DNA of 64,000 bases, from assembly GCA_009823505.1 (NCBI GenBank), contig VZQC01013287.1, positions 2,946,504-3,010,503 of the forward strand, written 5' to 3'. The notes under the pieces were generated by a model, which did no database searches, was not told the origin of the DNA, and was given only the letters and a program-made list of their open reading frames with translations. A program made the translations under genes and the position numbers. Below are positions 10,789 through 23,440 of the stretch, piece after piece; positions within the stretch are counted from its first letter, which is position 1; every line of letters begins with the position of its first letter. Source of the DNA: Rhizomys pruinosus. Its lineage: Eukaryota; Chordata; Mammalia; Rodentia; Spalacidae.

Positions 10789-13700
10789 ATGGATAAAAAG
10801 GCAAAAGGAAGCAACACAAACCTATCAGTCATAACCTTAAAATATAATGGACTCAATATTCCCCAATCAAAAGACATTAGACTGGGGCTGGATAGGAAAC
10901 AGAATCCATCAATATGCTGTCTACAAGAAAAACACATCTACCTTCAAGGCAGGCACCACCTTAAAGTGAAGGGATGGAAAAAAATATTCCAAGCAAATTG
11001 CACCAAAAAGAAAGCATGAGTGTGCTATTTTTAATATGGATATAAAATAGACTCAAAGTAAAAAGAAATCGAAGAGAAAAAGACGGGCTATTACATTTTA
11101 TCAAAGGAACGATCTCACCAAGGAGATTTCACATTTATGAATATATATGCCCCAAATTCTGGTGCACCAAACTTTATAAGAGACAATTCTCCAGGACCAC
11201 AAGTCACAGACTAGCCCCAGTAGACACTCATAGTGGGGACAGATTCAATACCCCACTGAGTCCTTTGGATAGGTCAACAGGACAAAGAATAAACAAAGAG
11301 ACATCTGAACCAAACGATATGATACACCAAATGGACCTCATAGACTCTCTCTCGAACATTCCATCCTAATACCAGAGAATACACTTTCTACTCAGCACCC
11401 CATGGAACATTCTCCAAAATCACCACATCCTGGGAACAAAAGAAAGAAACCTCTACAAATACAAAAAGATTGACAATTTCTCGCATCCTTGCAGACCACC
11501 GTGCAATAAAACTCAACATCAACACCAGGACAAGCCCTCCTGCCTACAAGAACACATGGAGACCTAAAACACACGCCTTGAATGATGAATGGGTCAAGGA
11601 AGAGATAAAGAAAGAAATAAAACATTTCTGGAACTGAATTACAATGACAATACAACACAACAAAAAACCTATGGGATACCTTAAAGCAGTCCTGAAGAGG
11701 AAAGCTTATAGTCCCTGGGTGCCTCATTAGAAAACAGAGAAGCACAAGTGAATGATCTAACACTACAGCTAAAAAGCAAAACAAAAAAAAAAAAGGAAAA
11801 AAAAAAAAAAAAAAACAAGAAGAAATAACAAAATCAGAGCAGGAATCAATACAAAGAAGCAAAGAAAAAATACAAAAAATCAATGAGCCAAAAGTTGGTT
11901 CTTTGAAAGAATAAACAGACGACAGACCTTTAACCCAGTTAACAAAAAGAAAGAAGGAACAACTCCAAATCAATACAATCCGTGATGAAAAGGAAATTCC
12001 AAGACAAGGAAAAGATCAAGAAAAGAAAATTATAGGGGAAATTACAAGAACCTTATTCTACCTACCGTTTGAAAACCTAGAAAGAAATGGATGAATATCT
12101 GAAATCCTGGGAATCACCAAAGCTTGGCCAGAAGACAGCAGCTTAAACAGACCCATAACATATGAAGAAATAGAGGATGTAGTAGAAGCCTCCCAATAAA
12201 AAAGCCCCAGGCCCAGCTCGGTTTTCACAGCAGAATTCTATAAAACATTTCAAAAAGACCTCAACCATTATTTCTGAAAACTGTTTAGAAGTATACAATC
12301 AGAAGGATTCTCCAATTCCTTCTATGAAGCCAACCATCACTCTATTACCAAAACTAGGCAAAGATCCAACTAAAAGGGGGAATTATAGCACCCATCTCCC
12401 TCATGAACACAGATGCCAAAATTCTAAACAGAATACTGGCAAATCGCATTACCGACCCACATCAAGAAGATCATCTCATGTGCCAAGTTGGATTCATACC
12501 AGAGATGCAGGGATGGTTCAATATACGAAAATCCATAAACATCACAAAAACACTAAATGAAATCAAAGACAAAAAACACCATCATCTCAATTGATGCCGA
12601 AAAAAGCCTTTTGACAAAATCCAGCCATCCCTTCATGCTTAAAGTCCTAGAAGGAATTGGATTGGAGGGATCATTCCTCCATGTCATCCAGCATATACAG
12701 GAAACCCACAGCCATATATTCCTAAATGGGGAATGACAGGAAGAAACATTCCCTTTAAAGGTAGGAACTCAGCAAGGCTGCCCTCTATCACCACTCCTCT
12801 TCAATAGAGTGCTTGAAACACTTGCTAGAGCAATAAGGCAAGAAAAGGATATTAAAGGAGTACTAATTGGAAAAGAGGAAGTCAAACTATCCCATTTTGC
12901 TGATGATATGATTGTTTTACTTAAGGGATGCCAAAAAACTCCACCAGCAAAACTCCTAGAAAGTGATTAACAGCTTCAGCAAAGTGGCAGACAGAATACA
13001 CAATACCCTACAAAAATCAATGGCCTGTCTTTACATCAAAAACAAGCAACTGGGAAAGAATTCAAGAGACCTTCCCCACTCCCAATAGCCTCAAACACAA
13101 TAAGATACCTAGGAACCAACCTAACCAAAGACACCAAAGATCTCTAACACAAAAATTTTAAAACATTGAAGAAAGAATTGAAGAAGATCCAGAAGATGGA
13201 AAAAAACCTCCCATGCTCATGGATTGGGGAAAATTAACATTGTAAAAATGTCCATTTTACCAAAACTCTTGATAGATTTAATGCAATCCCACTCAAAATC
13301 CCCAAGCGTTTCTTCCACAGGCTTGGAAACCAAAGTTCTTAAATTAATTTGGAAAAAAAACCAAAAGACCCTGTAGCCAAATCAAACCTGAGTAAGAGTA
13401 AAAAGAGCTACACAGGAGGGATCTCTATACCAGATTTTTTAAACTATACTACAGGGCTAAAGTCATAAAAACAGCCTGGTACTGGCACAAAAACAGACCT
13501 GTGACAATGGAACAAAAACCGAAGATCCAAATCTGAGCACATACAATTTCAGCCATCTCATATTTGACAGGGGGCCAGAACCACAATGGAGAAGAAAAGA
13601 CGCATCTTTAGCAATGGTGTTGGCAAAACTGGATCACCACTTGTAGAAGAATGAAATTAAACCCCCTACCTCTCACCCGTACAAAAGTCAACTCCAGATG

Positions 13701-14632
13701 GATTAAAGACCCAACGTGAAACCCCAAAACCTGAAGGTGATAGAAGAAAAAGTTGGCAGCAGACTAACAAGACATAGGCGTAGGAAAAGACTTCCTAAAT
13801 CAAACAGCAGCTGCACAAGATTAAGGTCGACAATGACAAGGGACCTCATCAAACTCAAAAGCTTCTGTACATCAAAGAAACAATCAAGGAAGTGAAGAGA
13901 AATCCCACAGAATGGGAGGAAACCTTCACTGCAGATCATCTGAAAAGCATTGATTTCCACAAGGGGAATATAAAACTCTCAAAAAAACAAAAGAAAAAAG
14001 AAAACAAATGACCCACTCAATAGATGGAGCAAAGAACTGAACAGAGACTTCCCAAGCGAGGAATTAGATGTCTGAGAAACACCTCAAGAAACTGTTCAAC
14101 ATCACTATCATTAAGGAATGCAAATAAACCACTTTACGTATCATCTTACTCCAATAAGACTGGCCTAGGATCAAGAAAAACAAATGTACCAAGTGCTGGA
14201 GAGTTGTGGGGAAAGGGAACACTCATCCACTGCTGGTGGGAATGTAAAAACTCAGTACAGCCACTATGGAACGCAGTGTGGAGAACCCTTGGAAAGACTT
14301 GGAATGACTTGCCACCGACCCAGCCATACCACTCCTGGGCATGTACCCTCAAGGATTACTGCCACCACAGGATACATGCACGGCCATGTTTATTAGCAAG
14401 CTCCTCTTCACAATAGCAAGGAGCTGGAACCACTAAATGCCCCTCAAACTGACGAGTGGATAGAGAACAAATGTGGTACATCTACACAAGGAGTTCTATG
14501 CAGCAGTAAGAAAAGACGACATTACGAGCTTTGCAGGAAAATGGCTGAGCTAGAGGACATCATGCTGAGTGAAGTTAACACAGTCCCGAAAAACAAAACG
14601 ACCAATGGTATCCCTCATCTGTGGATGCTAGT
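10789..14632 (+). pseudogene. L1 ORF2 remnant (endonuclease / reverse transcriptase)
   Basis: Starts at ATG 10789 (MDKKAKGSNTNLSVITLKYN), matching the start of the APE-type endonuclease domain; ICCLQEKH at about 10912 is the usual early endonuclease motif. The reverse transcriptase is marked by SIDAEKS (about 12585) and the catalytic HFADDMIV (about 12893-12916). The Cys-rich C-terminal domain shows HCWWECK (about 14230-14250). The usual length is about 1,280 codons and the span fits, but the frame shifts many times. Several shifts are one-base extensions of homopolymers (for example near 12598 and 12610). Confidence 0.85.
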
Positions 14633-14971
14633 GAATTACCCAGTTGTAAGTATTTCTGTGTAGGGCCCCCTGAGCTTTTGTACAAAGCAGTTGGGCATAA
14701 TGCCTTTTGGAAACAAACAACACAACAACAGAAAGGACGCATCAAAGAACTGACTGAAACAGTGAACTTCTGCTCAAAACAGTCAACTTCCCATTGGAAA
14801 AATATTGAGAGAAAGACTAAGAGCTGAAAAGCAGTTTGGCAGATGCATGAGCTCTGCGGGGTGGGGGAATGAGCGGGACACAGGTCTAGATTTGTTAAAA
14901 AATAAATAAAAAAAAGGAAAAAAAAATAAATAAAAATAAAAACCATGTTTCAAGTTTTTACAGGGTTTAAA

Positions 14972-14972
14972 G

Positions 14973-15004
<32 letters not shown>

Positions 15005-15019
15005 TAAAAAAAAAAAAAA
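14972..15019 (+). repeat. L1 poly(A) tail
   Basis: Long A-tract interrupted once by a short TTTCTT near 15000, directly followed by the 3' target duplication. Confidence 0.9.
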
Positions 15020-15032
15020 AAGAAGCCAATCC

Positions 15033-16754
15033 ATTTAGTGGATGGACATTTTTAAAACCGACCGCATATGTTAGCGATTTATGGCAATTAAATTGTTGGG
15101 TGATCTAAGACGTGAATTTGCAGTAAAACCTTTCATAGTAAACCATGTAGAAAATCATCTCTTCCAATTCCTGGAGGTCAAAAGCCACAGCAAGAACAGT
15201 TAAGACTCTTTTACACATCTTGATTTTTTCCTTTTTTCTTTATACACTAGGGTAGGACTCCAGGTCTAGGAGGAGGGTGGCTAGTGGGAGATGGTGACAG
15301 CAGGGCTGAAGGAAGGGACGAGGCCTCTCTGGCCAAGAAGAACCTAGGGCTTGATTTCAAGGTGACTTCTAAAGCAGCATGGTTTCTAGCCCACTCTTGT
15401 CAGTTTTGAGATGCAGATATTCTTCCTAAGGATGTAGAAAGGATAGGGATAGCTAGATACAAAATGTTTTCTTTAGGACAAAGATGTATGTGGGCCTGTA
15501 AGTCAGAACAGGATTAATGGTGTGCTCCTAATGGAGTCAGCCTACTATTCAATTCTGTTTTCCACTTGTTTTAAAATTTAAGACAGAGCACATGTAAATT
15601 GCATGAAAGACAGTCTTGGAACGGTTTTACAGAGAAAGAACAGGACTGACATCAACATTCAGAACACCCCCTCAGATCTAAAATAACTGATAAACCCTCA
15701 TTCTTGTTTCATGATCTGATGCTCTAAATTCCGAGTAAGGGATGACACAGGTATTCTGACTGTGCTTGGTGACCTCTAGTGTGAACGAAGCCTACTCTAG
15801 ATGGGTGAGATCCACGCTCTGTGTTTTTCTGCTAGGTTCTCATACACCTTCGTTGAAGGATGGTTTCTGCTAAATGGCACGTGTTTTGAAAACAGCTGAT
15901 CAATGGATTCCAACCTTACTTCTCAGCTGATAGTGCAGTGTGACTGAAGAATCTGAACTGCCCATTCTCAAACCGAGCTCCAAGCTCCTGGGTGACATCT
16001 TCAGCCCAGTGTTGTTGGGCTGGATCATAGGAAGCACCAGGTGACAAAACCGAAGTACAGGGATGTAGGTGTGACTTTCACATTCAACAAACCAAGAGAA
16101 GAACCAAGTTACCTGAATTCAAACCCCACGACCTCACTAAATTGGTGTGGTTTGGGAGCAGTCATTTATCTATTCTGGATATGAGTTTTTACCTTTGAAA
16201 GGGTGGGGGCGCTAGTGTGGGTTAGGATTATTTAACATGGTTTCCCTTTGGTCCCTGCATTCCTCTCTCTCCGTTGGATTGTGTCCTTGTGGGTTCATTC
16301 ATTCATTCCACAGGGAGAGCAATTGCCTGGAAGCAGCTGCTCATCAGGAATCAGGCATGTCTATCTGTCATTATGGCCTCCCACCTTGCCTGTAGTCAGG
16401 GCCAGTTCTTATCAGTTGGATGTGATTGGAAGAAAATCACATCATTTGCAGGCAGAAGCACTTCTGTCCTCTGATTGGAACAGAAGGATGTTAAGACACT
16501 CAGGGATTGTGTGTTCATAAGACACACGAGGAAGGTTGTTGGGTGAACAAATAAATGCCTCTCTATCAATTTTTGTTGTTGTTGTTAAAGAAACTATCAT
16601 TATTTTGACTAATGCAGTTAGACAAAAGACATTAGCTATTCTGTGCACACAGTTGTTACACAGTATGGCATAAACATTGGGTGCTGTGTGGAGGACAGGC
16701 CATAGTATTTCAAGAAGACCCTTAGCAGAGGCAGCTTTCACGTCAAGATTGTGG
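15033..16754. other. Unassigned unique sequence
   Basis: 1.7 kb with no SINE or LINE signature and no credible coding region. It contains several short open frames without domains. Confidence 0.5.
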
Positions 16755-17105
16755 TGTTATGAACAGAATGTTTGTGTGCTCCTCAAATTCCTGCTCAGAT
16801 CTTATCTCCCAACTGATTGTGGCTGTATTTGGAGAAATGAAATCTTTGGAAAGTAATTAGAGTTAAAGGAAGTGTGGAGGATGAAATCTTCATGATGAGA
16901 TTTGGGACCTTGTAAGAAGAGGAAGACCACTGCCCCTTTCTCTGTGCTACATGAGGACACAGTGACAGGTAAGCCAGAAAAAGAATCTTCACTAGAGCTT
17001 GATCTAGCATTCTTCTTATCTTGGAATTGTAGCCTCTAGACTATGAAAATCATTATTAAGCCACCCGGCCTGTGGTGTTTTGATATGATAGCCTGAACTA
17101 AAACA
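16755..17105 (+). mobile_element. Ancient MaLR (MLT1/MST-like) LTR
   Basis: Begins TGTTATGAACAGAATGTTTG and ends in ...GCCTGAACTAAAACA. In between it has the GTGCTACATGAGGACACAG and TTAAGCCACC blocks typical of mammalian MaLR LTRs. Length is about 350 bp, matching an LTR with TG...CA ends. Non-coding, strongly diverged. Confidence 0.65.
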
Positions 17106-17576
17106 AATGGATATTTCTTTCAAAGAGACTAAATTTTGATAAATCCAAGAAATAAAAGAGCAAGAATCAAGGAGTTCAGGGGCTACAGATGAGAAAGGAA
17201 CTTAGCAAGCTGGCATTGGAGCTGATGGACAGCCTTGTATTACACTGAGGTCTTTGAATAAATTTCTTAAGAAGATGGCTTCTGCTACCCTAAAACCTTG
17301 AAATAGACACTCAGGAATAATGGAATGACCCTAGGACCTGTGGGCATGATCTAACAATTAGACAGGCAGAAAGAAGAGGGATTGACCAGGAAATGGTATT
17401 TTGGTAGCTCTTTGGCAAAGAAGGTGTCCAAATGGTATCAGCTTGCAGAGCTGTTGGATTTGACCCCGCTTAACAGCAAAGATAAGAGATTAGCATCTCT
17501 AAATGTAGGGTTTACTTCTGATAATGTTAAGCAGGCATGGATTTCAACTCCTAAATCCATGGAAACTTCTTAATTT
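17106..17576. other. Unassigned unique sequence
   Basis: No recognisable element. Short open frame 17382-17573 has no domain. Confidence 0.45.
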
Positions 17577-17965
17577 CTTTTCCAATGCTATGATAAAACA
17601 TCTTGACCAAACCAACTTAAGGCAGAAGAGGTTTGTTTGGGTCACAAGTTCCAGGTTTCAGTTCATAATCACAGAACAGTCACGGCAGCAGGAGCTCAAG
17701 AGAAGCCATGGCCCGCGCACAGCCCATGTAGATGAGCTAGCTTGTGCATGCTGGTGCCCAGATTTGCTTCTCTACTCCTATCAGTCCAGAATCCCCTGTC
17801 TAGGGAATGCGCCCTGCTACAATTAAAGTGGGTCTTCCCACATCAGTTACTGTAATCAAGACACTCTCTCTCAGACTAACCTCACTCTCTAGACAGTTTC
17901 TCACTGCTGTGCCTGGAGGCCCCCTCCTAGGTGTCAAATTCATAACTCGCACCATCACGGAAACA
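17577..17965 (-). mobile_element. MaLR/ERVL-type LTR, antisense, diverged
   Basis: Read on the minus strand it follows the same order as the LTRs at 28729 and 61941, from a TGTCAA-type block near 17935 to the TTTTATCATAGCATTGG end near 17577. It is an old rodent LTR in opposite orientation. Confidence 0.55.
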
Positions 17966-18244
17966 GAACAGTGATCCTTAGGGTTGGCAGTAAGGGCAGC
18001 TGTGCCAGTGCCACGCTAAGACTAACACTAACCAGTTTCTTTCTTCAGAGAAGGAAGATATTTACATAATGATTTCTGACTAGGCAAATAACCAGAGAGA
18101 TCCTCCAAACCTGTTTCTAAGAAGCGTCATGTGATAGATTTTTTTTTTTAATGGCTTTTATTCCGGATTTTCTCACCCTCAAATTTTCACAAAGGCGGGA
18201 AGGCAGACAACAGAGGCTCTCTCATCCCCAACCTTTTCTAATCT

Positions 18245-19840
18245 TCTCTTTTTTTTTTTATTGATGCTTGTATATTTCATACATCATCATTTTCCAATTT
18301 CAGTTCAGGCATATTTCCCCTCCCTTCCCCCCACCCCACCCCAACCCCATCCCGATCATGCATTCTGCCTCACTGTCCTGCATCTTTTCTCTCAGTTTTT
18401 TTCATTTTTTAGCACTTTAAGTGATATAATTTATGAGTCCCAGCATCCTTCATGAACAACCAATTTGCAAGCAGTTGTGTCTAAACCCCACCACAGCCCC
18501 TTGGTCCCACCATCCATCAGGAGGGGCTTGTATGTCCACTCACGTTGATCAAATGAGTGTCCAGGGCTATATTGCTGTTAGTTTCACCATTTACCCAATC
18601 GCAGCCCTTACATTCTACCATGCCCCTCTTTCGCAGATTTTTCTCCTGGGCTTAGCAAAGGGGCACAAGGTGGATGAGAAGCAAAACAGTCTACTTTCTC
18701 TGGACGCTGTTGTCTTGGACTCTGGTACTTCTGGGCTGTTTTCTTTCATGGGCTGACAGTTTGTCCCCAGGAATACCCTTTGCTCCTACTAATGAAGCAC
18801 AAGCAATTAGATATATAGGTATTTAAGAACTAGTATAATTGTTATCATAGGTACTTTGGTATAGACAACAGATGTTTGGATGGTATGTTAATCCATGCCT
18901 TACATTTTTTTCTGTTGCTATGACAGGGTCTTACTGTGGTTATAACATCTCCGACCATTAGAGGGTGTAAAGCTTGTGCCATCGGCCATGGGTTATTCCT
19001 CCAAGGACGAGAGAGCCAATAGCCATTAGATTTGGGTATACAGGCATATGGGCTGCCTCTGCTGCACAGATTCCAAGCAGGTGAGGTGTAGCTGGTGCTG
19101 ATGGAGAGTCTTGCTTGACTCAAGGAGACCCATATTTGCTTTATATTTTTAGTGGCCTTTGGTAACAACTCTCTGGAATTCCCGGGCCATCCGTACACTT
19201 GCATGCGTGGTCTCAATACCTCTTTCCCCTGTTAACATCAGGTCTTCAACCGCAGGGCCTTATGCCTCTCTTCTTGCCGTATCCCAGTTTAAGGCAAGGA
19301 GCCTTTACCTTTTGTGGGGCTTGGATCCCCTGGCCAACATCTCCTTGTAGAATAATCCACTGCTGATTGTCAGGGCTCCTGTATTAATTATTTTGCTTAA
19401 GTGCATAGCTTAAGGCGACTTTAGCATTATATTTTGCTCTGAACGAAATTAATCCTTTTCACAGTTCCTATTTCTATTAGTCAATTAAAGCAGTTTTTAC
19501 CAGTTTATAAGAGATTACCTCTATAATAGTGTCTCCAATTTACAGTGGAGAACGAATCCATCATCATATTTTCTCCTTTTTCTATGGGGGGGAGGTAAGA
19601 TGTAAGAAAGTCTCTTGTATTAAAAACCTTTGCAGCACCTACAAGGTAAAGTTTCGTTAGGACTCATTATATATACATAGTTGTTACAAGTAGGGTCCAC
19701 CGAGGGGTTTGATGTTTGTAGCAATCTGAGGCTTTTCTTCCTTTCAACTGTTCCGAAAGGCCAACCTTTCTGTTGGCCCTTTCTGGTACATCCTACTCAC
19801 TGTAAAGCTGTATCTTTTCTTTCTCAGCCTTCAAGTTGGT
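18245..19840 (-). mobile_element. Probable L1 3' UTR, antisense
   Basis: Starts with a T-run and the TTGATGCTTGTATATTTCAT and C-rich tract expected for an antisense old L1 3' end. The segment around 18540-18640 (CAGCCCTTACATTCTACCA) is shared with the L1 3' fragment at 53558-53862. The distal boundary is uncertain. Some of the stretch 19000-19840 may be unique. Confidence 0.5.
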
Positions 19841-19844
19841 GCCG

Positions 19845-20165
19845 CCCCCTCAACTGATGAGTGGATAGAAGAAAATGTGGTACATGTCTACAATTGGAGT
19901 TCTATGCTGTGGTAAAGAGGGACAACATAATGAAATTTGCAAGTAAATGGATGTAGCTAGAAAACCTTATGTTAAGTGAAGTCACACCAGTCCCAGAAAA
20001 ACAAATGACAAATGGTGTCCCTCCATATGTGGCGCTAGTCCCAATAGCCCAGATATAAATATTTCTCATGGAGAGGGATGCATAGTAAAAGAACAACAAC
20101 AGAAGGGACTGAATCAAAGAACTGACTTAAAATGGTGTGAATTGGGAATAATGGCGGGAGGGGCG
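19845..20165 (+). mobile_element. L1 ORF2 3' end / 3' UTR fragment
   Basis: Matches the L1 at 14430-14790: CTCAACTGATGAGTGGATAG, a TTCTATGC...GTAAAGAG block, CAGTCCCAGAAAAACAAATG, then ACAACAACAGAAGGGACTG. It is opposite in orientation to the preceding L1 3' UTR block. Confidence 0.8.
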
Positions 20166-21296
20166 GGGGGAGGTACACCAGGTGTATTGGGTTTGGGGGG
20201 GGGTCTCCCTTTTCTTGGGATTAATGCATATTTAATTTGACATGAGTTCAACAAGTATCAGTTTTGCCCAGACTCTGTCAACAGGTTACATGGTGTTTTA
20301 GGACTCAGTAAAAGTAAATATGTGTATATTAAACAACATTGCTTTTAAGGTTCTGATAACCAACTCTGTAATACATCTGAGTTACATGGAGATATAAATC
20401 GCTGTTGCCCACATTTATTTTCATTAAAATCTGTATAAACAATACCTTTTGGATTGGCACATACAAATGTTCTCTATATTTTTCTGTTTGTATGGTATCA
20501 CCTCGTCGGGCATCCTCTTTCACCTATAAGATGATTTAACATAAAATTAAGTTTGGCTCCAAGTTAATCACATATAGTCCCTCCCAAACCGCATGGGTGT
20601 ATTTGATGAAATCTGTGCCTTTATTCCCCCCTATAGGTATGTCTAATACAACTGCCTTCTGGAGGGATCTAACTTTTTCAAACAAAAACAAAAAAACCTA
20701 AAAAAAAGGGGGTGGGATCCAGATATGAATGAAACCTTTTTGTCAAAAAACCTTGCATTCAAATCTTAAAACTAACTCTGTGGGAAAAGATTTGTATGTT
20801 CTAATCTTCTCTCAATTCAGAATCACAAAGCTGCTGTAAAACCCAGCTTTGGTGCTGGACTTGTTCTTTGTATGCTTGACAGAGCAAACAATTCCATTTG
20901 CCAGCACTCTGGAGAACATGTGGTGATAAATAAAGCTGCCACCTCCTCTTGGCCACTGTGTTTAAAATGACACATTGGACAAGTGGGTCCCTATTGCCTC
21001 AACAATTTTAAAATTAAAAGGCTAAAAATGCTCTGCAAACACAGTAAATCTTAACTTCTAATAAAAGTCCAAATACCAAAAAAATGTTCATAGTTCACTT
21101 TAGAGCAAAATGAATTGGATGATCAGACTGTGAGGTCCTTCCTGAAGGCTGATGAGGCAAAGCCATCTGAAGACTAATCCCCAGAACCACCTGGACATGT
21201 AGGGTTTCTCCTTTCCTCTCCTTGAAGCAAGCTGGTCTTTGTGAGAAAACAGTTCTTAGAAACTAAAGACAAATACAGGCAAAGCCAACTGGACTT
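20166..21296. other. Unassigned sequence
   Basis: 1.1 kb of AT-rich DNA, G-rich at its start (20157-20205). No recognisable gene or element. Confidence 0.45.
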
Positions 21297-21452
21297 TTTT
21301 TTTTTCTAAGACAGGGTCTCCCTGGAGCCCCAGCTGGCTTAGAACTTGCTATGTAGACCAGCCTGGCCTCTATCTCACAGGATTCCCTCTTTCCCTGCCT
21401 CCCAAGTTCTGGAATTAAAGACACGTGCCCCCATACCTGGCTTAATGGACTG
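21297..21452 (-). mobile_element. B1 SINE
   Basis: Antisense B1 with poly(T), CAGGGTCTCCCTGGAGCC, ATGTAGACCAGCCTGGCC and a diverged 5' end near 21452. Confidence 0.85.
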
Positions 21453-22007
21453 TTTTTAAGTGTTTAGAAATCTATTTCTAAGCACACCCCCCCCAAATTA
21501 CTGAAACCCTTTTGTTCTGATTATTCATATTAATTAGTATCTATCATGGGAAGTTATAGTGCCAAGTCCACAACATATTCTTTCCTATGTCATCTCACTG
21601 AACTGCTCTGAGCCTGTCACTTTCCTTTGTAGATCTCCCACTCTGACATTGAGGGTATTCTGTTCACTTCAGGACATGAATAGGGGAGTTGAGTTCAAGT
21701 TACCTATTGAGCATAGAGGGTAAACTGGATGCCCTTCAAGATAAATGAGACCTTATACAACATCCTGTTGATCTGCAATAGATTCCCCCTGTCTGACAGT
21801 AAAAGCCTTTCCTCAGTCCTGTCCAGATCTACTTGTGGATCTTATGTGCAGCCTCTGCTTCATCCCTCTACTCCAGTCTCACTGAGCCCTTGTTATGTCC
21901 CCTACCCTTTCCCAACTCTGCCTCTGCTCTGCCTGGGTCAGTTGTCTGTTCCGCCTTTCCTCTCTAACCACATGTTTTTCTCTCCAGCTATAAGTCTAGC
22001 CCCAATT
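21453..22007. other. Unassigned unique sequence
   Basis: No recognisable repeat. The 93-codon plus frame at 21729-22010 is low complexity (Ser/Pro/Leu) without a domain. Confidence 0.45.
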
Positions 22008-22099
22008 TAATTAATTAATTATTTTATTTATTTATTTATTTATTTTTAGATTAGCCTTTTTTTATTGAATTCTTTCTTTTTCTTTTCTTTTCTTTTTTT
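22008..22099. repeat. (ATTT)n and T/C-rich low-complexity tract
   Basis: ATTA/ATTT repeats followed by a TTTCTTTT-rich stretch, partly the tail of the adjacent antisense B1 fragment. Confidence 0.75.
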
Positions 22100-22171
22100 T
22101 TCTTCACAAAGATCCACCTGCCTCTGCCTCCCAAGTGCTAGGATTAAAGGCGTGCACCATCACGCCAAACT
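22100..22171 (-). mobile_element. B1 SINE 5' fragment
   Basis: ACAAAGATCCACCTGCCTCT through GCACCATCACGCC, the antisense first half of B1. The other half is missing. Confidence 0.8.
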
Positions 22172-22269
22172 TCACTTTAATTTTTTTTAAGGGATTCACA
22201 ATATAAGAGCACAGCTGTTTCCAGATCACATTAACATTGCTCAGTTTGCCATACAACGAGGTAATTGGT

Positions 22270-23179
22270 GCTAGCATCCACAGATGAGGGATACCATTCA
22301 TTGTTTATTTTTCTGGGACTGTGTTACTTCACTTAGCATGATATCTTCTAGCTCCATCCATTTACCTGCAAAGTTCATTATGTCATCTTTCTTTACCACT
22401 GCATAGAACTCCACTGTGTAGATGTACCACATTTTCTCTTTTCACTCATTGGTTGGGGGGTACTTGGGTTGGTTCCAGCTCTTTGCTATTGTGAAGAGAG
22501 CTGCAATAAACATGGCTGTGCATGCATGTATCTCTGCGGTAAGATGAGTCTTGTGGGTATATATCCAGGAGTGGTATGGGTGGGTCAGGTGGCAAGCTCA
22601 TTCGGAGTCTTCCAAGGGTTCTCCACACTGCTTTCTATAGTGGCTGTAGAGTTTACATTCCCACCAGCAGTGGATGAGTGTTCCCCTTTCCCCACAACCT
22701 CTCCAGCACTTGGTATCATTTGTTTTCTTGATCCTAGCCAGTCTTATTGGAGTGAGATAATATCTTAAAGTAGTTTTAATTTGCATTTCCTTAATTATTA
22801 GCGATGTTGAACATTTTTTAAAGATGTTTCTCAGCCATCTCTAATTCCTCACTTGTGAAGTCTCTGTTCAGCTCTTTGCTCCATCTTTTGAGTGGGTCAT
22901 TTGTTTTCTTTCTTCTCTGTTTCTTGAGTAATTTATATATTCTGGAGATCAATGCTTTGTCAGATGTGTCTGGGGTGAAGGTTTCCTCCCACTCTGTGGG
23001 TATTCTCTTCACTTCCTTGATTGTTTCTTTTGATGTACAGAAGCTTTTGAGTTTGATGAGGTCCCATTTGTCAATTGTCGACCTTAATTCTTGCACAGCT
23101 CCTGTCTTTTAGGCTGCTGCCAACCTTTTCTTCTATCACCTTCAGAGTTTTGGGTTTCACGTTGAGGTCTTTGATCCAT
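22270..23179 (-). pseudogene. L1 ORF2 C-terminal remnant
   Basis: Minus frames 22598-22786 and 22818-23096 read as the last part of ORF2 (FCTSKETIKEVKRIPTEWEE and [11 protein letters not shown]). Frameshifts and the B2 insertion at 23196 break the frame. The upstream part continues at 23456-24030. Confidence 0.75.
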
Positions 23180-23195
23180 CTGGAGTTGATTTTTT

Positions 23196-23440
23196 TTTAA
23201 TTTATTTTATTTTATTTATTTTTGTATGTGTATGAATGTACTATCTGCATGTAGGTCTGTACACCCGTGTTGTGCAATGCCGTGGAGGTCAGGAGAGGGT
23301 GTTGGATTCCCCTGGATCTGGAGTTCTTCTGGAATTAGAGTTACAGACAGTTCTCAGCTGCCATGTGGGTGCTGGGGGCCGAACCCGGATCCTCTGCAAG
23401 AGCAGTTGGCGCTCTTAACAGCTAGGCTATCTCTCCAGCC
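23196..23440 (-). mobile_element. B2 SINE nested in L1, with 15-bp target duplication
   Basis: Head at 23440, tail at 23196. Flanked by CTGGAGTTGATTTTT at 23180 and 23441. Belongs to the subfamily with the internal tandem duplication. It interrupts L1 ORF2, so it is younger than that L1. Confidence 0.95.

Larger units (their letters stand above)
9216..15019 (+). mobile_element. Near full-length L1 LINE with target-site duplication
   Basis: The element spans 5.8 kb. AAGAAGACAATCC (9203-9215) precedes it and AAGAAGCCAATCC (15020-15032) follows the poly(A): a 13-bp duplication with one mismatch. Order: 5' UTR with a repeated motif GATTTGAGATCTCCTGAG at 9217 and 9467 (250-bp monomers), ORF1 (about 9640-10765), ORF2 (from 10789 to about 14630), 3' UTR, and a long A-tract (14972-15019). 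CpGs are well kept, which suggests a young insertion, but both frames are broken by many one-base indels. Confidence 0.93.

Noticed and set aside
11392..11973. 193-codon minus-strand open frame rich in Phe, Leu and Cys
   Set aside because: It is the antisense shadow of A-rich L1 ORF2.
15240..18120. Searched for processed pseudogenes or exons in this long low-repeat stretch
   Set aside because: No extended frame, no splice-site pairs and no familiar protein motif; only the MaLR-type LTRs were supported.
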